Positions 6,671-9,376 of a stretch of 9,376 nucleotides of DNA are shown one piece after another. Made by a program: the position numbers and the translations under genes. The notes beneath the pieces were generated by a model, which saw nothing but the letters and a program-made list of their open reading frames with translations, did not search any database and had not been told where the DNA came from. The stretch is from an uncultured bacterium (lineage in GTDB: Bacteria; Bacillota; Clostridia; Oscillospirales; Ruminococcaceae), in contig CAJMLQ010000114.1 in NCBI GenBank assembly GCA_905214265.1, forward strand, positions 1-9,376. Reading direction: 5' to 3'. Within the stretch, counting starts at the first letter, position 1; each line of letters begins with the position of its first letter.

Positions 6671-7486
6671 ATGAAACAGATTTCCCTTGCCGAACTGGAA
6701 CAACAACTCTACGCCCTGCATCATATTTTTGCCATTAACATGATCCCGCGGAACCGAACCTTTTCCAACCTTCCCAATGGGCGGATCTCCAGTGGCCTGT
6801 TTTACATTGTCAGCGGCCGGTGCGCGTTCTCCTGGGACGGCGGCGAGGTGCAGATGACCCAAGGCACGCTTGGATACCTCCCCTGTGGCTCCGTCCATAT
6901 GTACCGGACCCTGTCGGAAAGCATCCGCTACATCCGGCTGGATTTCCACATGCAAGAGCCAGAAAGCGGCGAGGAACTGATCTTCACTCCTCATCCTGCG
7001 GTTCTGATCAGCCAAGCCCCGGAGCAGCTTGTAAGCTCCCTGAATGAAATCACCGATACCTTCCAGACCTTTCCGCCAGGCGCTGCTCTAAAAGCCCAGT
7101 ATCAGCTTCACCAGCTGCTGTATCAGGTCTTTTTGTACTGCAGCAGCCAGCAGCTAAACGGCCCTTACCGGCGGATTTTGCCGGGCCTCCGTTTTTTGGA
7201 AGAACACCTGGACCAGCCAGTTTCCTCTGAGCAGCTCGCCCGCCTGTGCGACCTGAGCGCCACCCATTTCCGCCGTCTATTCCGTCAATATGCCAAAACG
7301 ACTCCCACGGAGTACCACACTCAGCTACGCATCCGGAAAGCCTGCCTCCTTCTGAAAAGCTCCAACTACAATATCACCGAAATCGCAGAGCTTTTAGGCT
7401 ATGACAGCATTTTCTACTTCAGCCGAAGCTTCAAAAAAATCATGGGAGTTTCCCCGAAAAAATATCAGACGTCGTATACGATTTAG
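6671..7486 (+). CDS. AraC-family regulator with N-terminal cupin sensor
   Basis: This is a 271-residue transcription regulator. An N-terminal AraC-type cupin, the probable sugar or sugar-acid pocket, spans about 25-105 (GLFYIVSGRCAFSWDGGEV, then GTLGYLPCGSVHMYR). The C-terminal AraC domain spans about 170-268, with helix-turn-helix one at about 184-206 (VSSEQLARLCDLSATHFRRLF) and two at about 235-257 (ITEIAELLGYDSIFYFSRSFK), ending in the canonical GVSPKKYQ. Start: the ATG at 6671 has AAAGGA 6 nt upstream. The frame is open far upstream, but that part only mirrors the SDR gene. It is divergent from the operon and converges on the aldolase gene, so it is the obvious local regulator of both. 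Its last 47 bp overlap the end of the aldolase gene on the other strand, with no terminator between. Confidence 0.9.
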   Translation: MKQISLAELEQQLYALHHIFAINMIPRNRTFSNLPNGRISSGLFYIVSGRCAFSWDGGEVQMTQGTLGYLPCGSVHMYRTLSESIRYIRLDFHMQEPESGEELIFTPHPAVLISQAPEQLVSSLNEITDTFQTFPPGAALKAQYQLHQLLYQVFLYCSSQQLNGPYRRILPGLRFLEEHLDQPVSSEQLARLCDLSATHFRRLFRQYAKTTPTEYHTQLRIRKACLLLKSSNYNITEIAELLGYDSIFYFSRSFKKIMGVSPKKYQTSYTI

Positions 7487-8153
7487 GTTCCTCAGGGCGC
7501 AGCTCTCGCCGGGTCTCCCGAATTGCCTCTACATGCCGCCGCGCCAGCTCTGTTATGGCCCGGTAGTCTTTCCGTTCTAGCAACTCCTGTTTCAAAATGG
7601 AGATACCGGTACCGATTCCGCAGGCCCCCGCCCGAAAGAACTCCTTGAGATTCTCCTCGTTAGAACCGCCAAAACAGTAGAAGGGAATGTGACTGAGCGG
7701 GCGGCTCAGATTCCACAGATGAGACAGATTTTCCATGGTAACGGGAAAAAGCTTCACTACATCCGCACCGCTGTGAAATGCACAGACACACTCGCTGGCG
7801 GTAAATGCCCCGGGCATGGACAGCATCCCCAATTCCTTAGTTTTTCGGATGAGCGCTGGGTTGGTGTCCGGCGAAACGATCAGCTGCGCTCCCGCTTGGT
7901 AGGCTGCACTTACATATGTCTCCTCAATACAGGTTCCCGCGCCGATCACCATCCGTCCATCCATTTGCTGCCGAAGCTCCGCAATCATCCGACAGGTTTT
8001 TTCCACCGTGTAGGGATCTTTGGGCTGAAATGCTATCTCCGCGATCCGAACACCGCCTTCATACAGGGCCTCTCCAACCGGCTTCAGCAACTCTTCGGAA
8101 ACGCCGCGGATCACGACTACAAGTCCCTCCTGTATCAGAATATTTTCTACCAC
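7440..8153 (-). CDS. KDPG/KHG aldolase family (2-keto-3-deoxy sugar acid aldolase)
   Basis: This class I aldolase should cleave a 2-keto-3-deoxy sugar acid, or its 6-phosphate, to pyruvate and an aldehyde. Motifs: VIRG at 14-17, catalytic Glu39 (IAEIAF), GAGT at 71-74, VSPDTNP at 93-99, GAFTASE at 115-121, the Schiff-base Lys134 in VVKLFP, and the phosphate/carboxylate loop FGGSNEENL at 161-169 with GIGTGISIL at 179-187. At 237 residues it is about 25 longer than usual; the tail after about 215 is coded where the gene runs into the AraC regulator. The start is GTG with CGGAG 7 nt upstream. It is transcribed leftward as its own unit. Here the product of the DgoD-like dehydratase is the natural substrate. 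No 2-keto-3-deoxy acid kinase is in the window, so cleavage may be non-phosphorylative or the kinase may lie elsewhere. Confidence 0.88.
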   Translation of the reverse strand: MVENILIQEGLVVVIRGVSEELLKPVGEALYEGGVRIAEIAFQPKDPYTVEKTCRMIAELRQQMDGRMVIGAGTCIEETYVSAAYQAGAQLIVSPDTNPALIRKTKELGMLSMPGAFTASECVCAFHSGADVVKLFPVTMENLSHLWNLSRPLSHIPFYCFGGSNEENLKEFFRAGACGIGTGISILKQELLERKDYRAITELARRHVEAIRETRRELRPEEPKSYTTSDIFSGKLP

Positions 8154-8189
8154 ATTATCACTCCGTTTCTTAGCTTAAAAAGCAGTTTC

Positions 8190-8218
8190 ATTGTACTGCA
8201 GCAGACCTGAAATGTACA
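8190..8218 (-). promoter_or_regulatory. Candidate sigma-A promoter for the aldolase gene
   Basis: On the minus strand, TGTACA (8213-8218) and TACAAT (8190-8195) are separated by 17 bp. The -10 matches consensus at five of six positions and the -35 at four. The -10 lies about 37 nt upstream of the GTG start. Confidence 0.45.
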
Positions 8219-8565
8219 TGGCGGCAAAAAACTTTTTTTGCACAAAACAACCTTCCTATTTAAACTCCACACCACCATCCGAAAATCTGACGGACAGCTG
8301 CATTTCCGCTTTTTCTTAAAAATTTCCACGCTTCTACTTTAACGATATGGAGTTTCAAAGATATATTCCGGTACAATGGAGACTTTGGCTATGTTGGAAA
8401 CCGGCTTTATCAGGCTACACAAACTGGATTTTACAGTTCTCCGAAACGGACCCGCAGATCGGATTTTTGTAATGTGACATTCTGTCATTTGCTGGATGAG
8501 CTAGTATAGCGACCGACTTAGAACGGCTGGGATTCTACTCGTCCTTCCTCTTTTAGGTAAAAACA

Positions 8566-8605
8566 GTAAAAGCCCTAGCCGCCGTTCTGGCGCCAGGGCT
8601 TTTAC
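8566..8605 (-). terminator. Rho-independent terminator (leftward)
   Basis: GTAAAAGCCCT (8566-8576) pairs perfectly with AGGGCTTTTAC (8595-8605), with a further GC-rich inner stem. On the minus strand it is followed by TGTTTTTACC. It would stop transcripts leaving the RNA cluster before the aldolase promoter. A plus-strand role is less likely because no T tract follows there. Confidence 0.65.
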
Positions 8606-8735
8606 CGCATGAAATTATTCCGAACAATCACTTGCAATGTATCTGTTTGAAAGAAAGTGCTGACAGTCCATCAGCCGCCCTTTTTCTGCAAACTTTTTGT
8701 CTCCCCTCGCAAGCAATATCTAGTACTCCATTGAC

Positions 8736-8770
8736 AAAGCTGCCTTAATGATATACATCAAGGCAGCTTT
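8736..8770 (-). terminator. Hairpin after the tRNA cluster, probable first terminator
   Basis: AAAGCTGCCTT (8736-8746) pairs with AAGGCAGCTTT (8760-8770), and the inner ATG/CAT can extend it. It sits about 55 bp beyond tRNA-Trp in the direction of transcription. The T tract is short (TTTGT), so it may be a processing or stabilising hairpin. Confidence 0.55.
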
Positions 8771-8825
8771 CTCATGCTTTTCACAGACAAAAAATGGAAG
8801 AATAGCAATTACTATCCTTCCACTT

Positions 8826-8902
8826 TGGCAGGGGCAGAGAGACTCGAACTCCCGACACGCGGTTTTGGAGACCGCTGCTCTACCAAACTGAGCTATACCC
8901 CT
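8826..8902 (-). tRNA. tRNA-Trp (CCA anticodon)
   Basis: A 77-nt cloverleaf on the minus strand: acceptor AGGGGTA/TGCCCCT, D arm GCTC..GAGC, anticodon arm GCGGT-CTCCAAA-ACCGC (anticodon CCA), T arm GGGAG-TTCGAGT-CTCTC, discriminator G and encoded CCA. It is the last gene of the RNA cluster. Confidence 0.95.
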
Positions 8903-8912
8903 TAATTGTAAC

Positions 8913-8989
8913 TGGTGGGCCATCAGGGACTCGAACCCGGGACCAACCGGTTATGAGCCGGTCGCTCTAACCAACTGAGCTAATGGCCC
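8913..8989 (-). tRNA. tRNA with CAT anticodon (Ile2 or elongator Met)
   Basis: A 77-nt cloverleaf on the minus strand: acceptor GGGCCAT/ATGGCCC, D arm GCTC..GAGC, anticodon arm ACCGG-CTCATAA-CCGGT, discriminator A and encoded CCA. The perfect 7-bp acceptor stem excludes the initiator tRNA, whose first pair is mismatched. The CTCATAA loop and GGTTGGTC variable region resemble Gram-positive tRNA-Ile2, read after lysidine modification, more than the TTCATAC loop of the usual elongator Met tRNA, but this is not decisive. The T stem has one C-T mismatch (CCGGG/CCCTG). Confidence 0.9.
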
Positions 8990-8996
8990 ATAAACA

Positions 8997-9114
8997 TGCT
9001 GGCATCGCTCTATCTTCCCAAGCCGTCTCCAGCCAAGTATTTTCGACGCGGATGAGCTTAACTTCTGTGTTCGGGATGGGAACAGGTGGGACCTCATCGC
9101 CATTGACACCAGCA
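8997..9114 (-). rRNA. rrf: 5S rRNA
   Basis: The minus strand shows the terminal helix TGCTGGTGTC / GATGCCAGCA and the conserved 5S core GTTCCCATCCCGAACACAGA followed by AGTTAAGCTC. The length of about 118 nt is normal. It lies between tRNA-Glu and the CAT tRNA, close enough for one transcript. Confidence 0.95.
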
Positions 9115-9155
9115 ATGTTACAATTAAAATTGCAAAGTCCGTTATACGCGGACAA

Positions 9156-9230
9156 TGGTGACCCGTGGGGGAATCGAACCCCCGATTCCGCCGTGAGAGG
9201 GCGGCGTCTTAACCGCTTGACCAACAGGCC
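9156..9230 (-). tRNA. tRNA-Glu (CTC anticodon)
   Basis: A 75-nt cloverleaf on the minus strand: acceptor GGCCTGT/ACGGGTC with G-T pairs, short D arm GTC..GAC, anticodon arm CCGCC-CTCTCAC-GGCGG (anticodon CTC), T loop TTCGATT, discriminator A and encoded CCA. CTC is the second glutamate anticodon, beside the usual TTC. Confidence 0.95.
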
Positions 9231-9234
9231 ACGT

Positions 9235-9310
9235 TGGTGCGCCTTCAGGGACTCGAACCCTGGACCCACTGATTAAGAGTCAGTTGCTCTACCAGCTGAG
9301 CTAAAGGCGC
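9235..9310 (-). tRNA. tRNA-Lys (CTT anticodon)
   Basis: A 76-nt cloverleaf on the minus strand: acceptor GCGCCTT/AAGGCGC, D arm GCTC..GAGC, anticodon arm ACTGA-CTCTTAA-TCAGT (anticodon CTT), T loop TTCGAGT, discriminator A and encoded CCA. Confidence 0.95.
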
Positions 9311-9376
9311 AAATCGAGGACAGGATCCTCAAAATTGAACAAAGGACTGAGAAAGGATGAACCATGACCAATATGG
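9311..9376 (-). other. rRNA-operon spacer, possibly reaching the 3' end of 23S rRNA
   Basis: Read leftward, the segment holds TTGTTCAATTTTGAGG, a string common just downstream of 23S rRNA genes in Firmicutes, and a small hairpin GAGGA/TCCTC (9316-9330). The window edge (CCATATTGGTCATGG on the minus strand) could be the last bases of 23S rRNA. That is a guess from position and general likeness. Confidence 0.35.

Larger units (their letters stand above)
8154..8825. other. Non-coding spacer between the aldolase gene and the tRNA cluster
   Basis: No complete gene is supportable in this 672-bp spacer. It holds the aldolase promoter candidate, a self-complementary A/T run GCAAAAAA...TTTTTTGC at about 8224-8241, an open but startless frame at 8291-8506 (+) that may be a gene fossil, and two long hairpins at 8566-8605 and 8736-8770. 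Base composition is visibly more A/T rich than the flanking genes. Confidence 0.6.

Noticed and set aside
6584..7015. 144-codon N-terminal extension of the SDR frame
   Set aside because: It has no family resemblance, lies antisense to the AraC gene, and the ATG at 6583 has a proper ribosome binding site and starts the Rossmann fold.
8720..9276. Short open frames across the tRNA and 5S genes on both strands
   Set aside because: They translate structural RNA genes (FESLCP- and GFESLKAH-type peptides are typical tRNA translation artefacts).
1..9376. CRISPR arrays, insertion sequences, attachment sites
   Set aside because: I saw no regularly spaced repeats, transposase genes or direct repeats flanking a segment. 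The tRNA 3' ends show no duplicated att-like copy within the window.

Overview
The window looks like chromosomal DNA from a Gram-positive Clostridia member, most likely a gut Oscillospiraceae relative. The evidence is moderately high GC coding sequence, AGGAGG-type ribosome binding sites, YesN-like and cupin-type AraC regulators, an IbrB-like ParB protein, and tRNA genes with encoded CCA packed around a 5S rRNA gene. Genus cannot be fixed from sequence alone.

Layout, left to right. (1) 1-532: the 3' part of an IbrB-like ParB-domain gene (+) and its terminator. (2) 533-756: an A/T-rich hairpin-dense spacer. (3) 757-1653: the 3' part of a membrane-sensor type AraC/YesN regulator (+); its N-terminal half is missing, so it is probably a remnant. 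(4) 1655-6583: a leftward four-gene operon, transcribed in the order SDR dehydrogenase, GH50-like glycoside hydrolase, enolase-superfamily sugar-acid dehydratase, SMP-30-type lactonase, ending in a strong terminator. (5) 6671-7486: a cupin/AraC regulator (+) divergent from the operon across 87 bp rich in CCGG inverted repeats. (6) 7440-8153: a leftward KDPG-aldolase-family gene whose 3' end overlaps the regulator's by 47 bp tail to tail. (7) 8154-8825: a noncoding spacer with a promoter candidate, two long hairpins and a possible gene fossil. (8) 8826-9376: a leftward RNA cluster, tRNA-Lys(CTT), tRNA-Glu(CTC), 5S rRNA, tRNA(CAT), tRNA-Trp(CCA), probably the distal end of an rRNA operon.

The five enzymes fit one route. 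A cytoplasmic clan GH-A hydrolase would release a sugar from an imported oligosaccharide. The SDR would oxidise it to a lactone, the SMP-30 protein would open the lactone, the DgoD-like enzyme would dehydrate the aldonate to a 2-keto-3-deoxy acid, and the aldolase would cleave that to pyruvate plus an aldehyde. This is the logic of the DeLey-Doudoroff and oxidative fucose/arabinose pathways, here tied to a GH50-like hydrolase and one local AraC regulator. The sugar is not identifiable from sequence, and no transporter, kinase or dedicated aldehyde dehydrogenase is in view. This locus is the best candidate for an undescribed system in the window.
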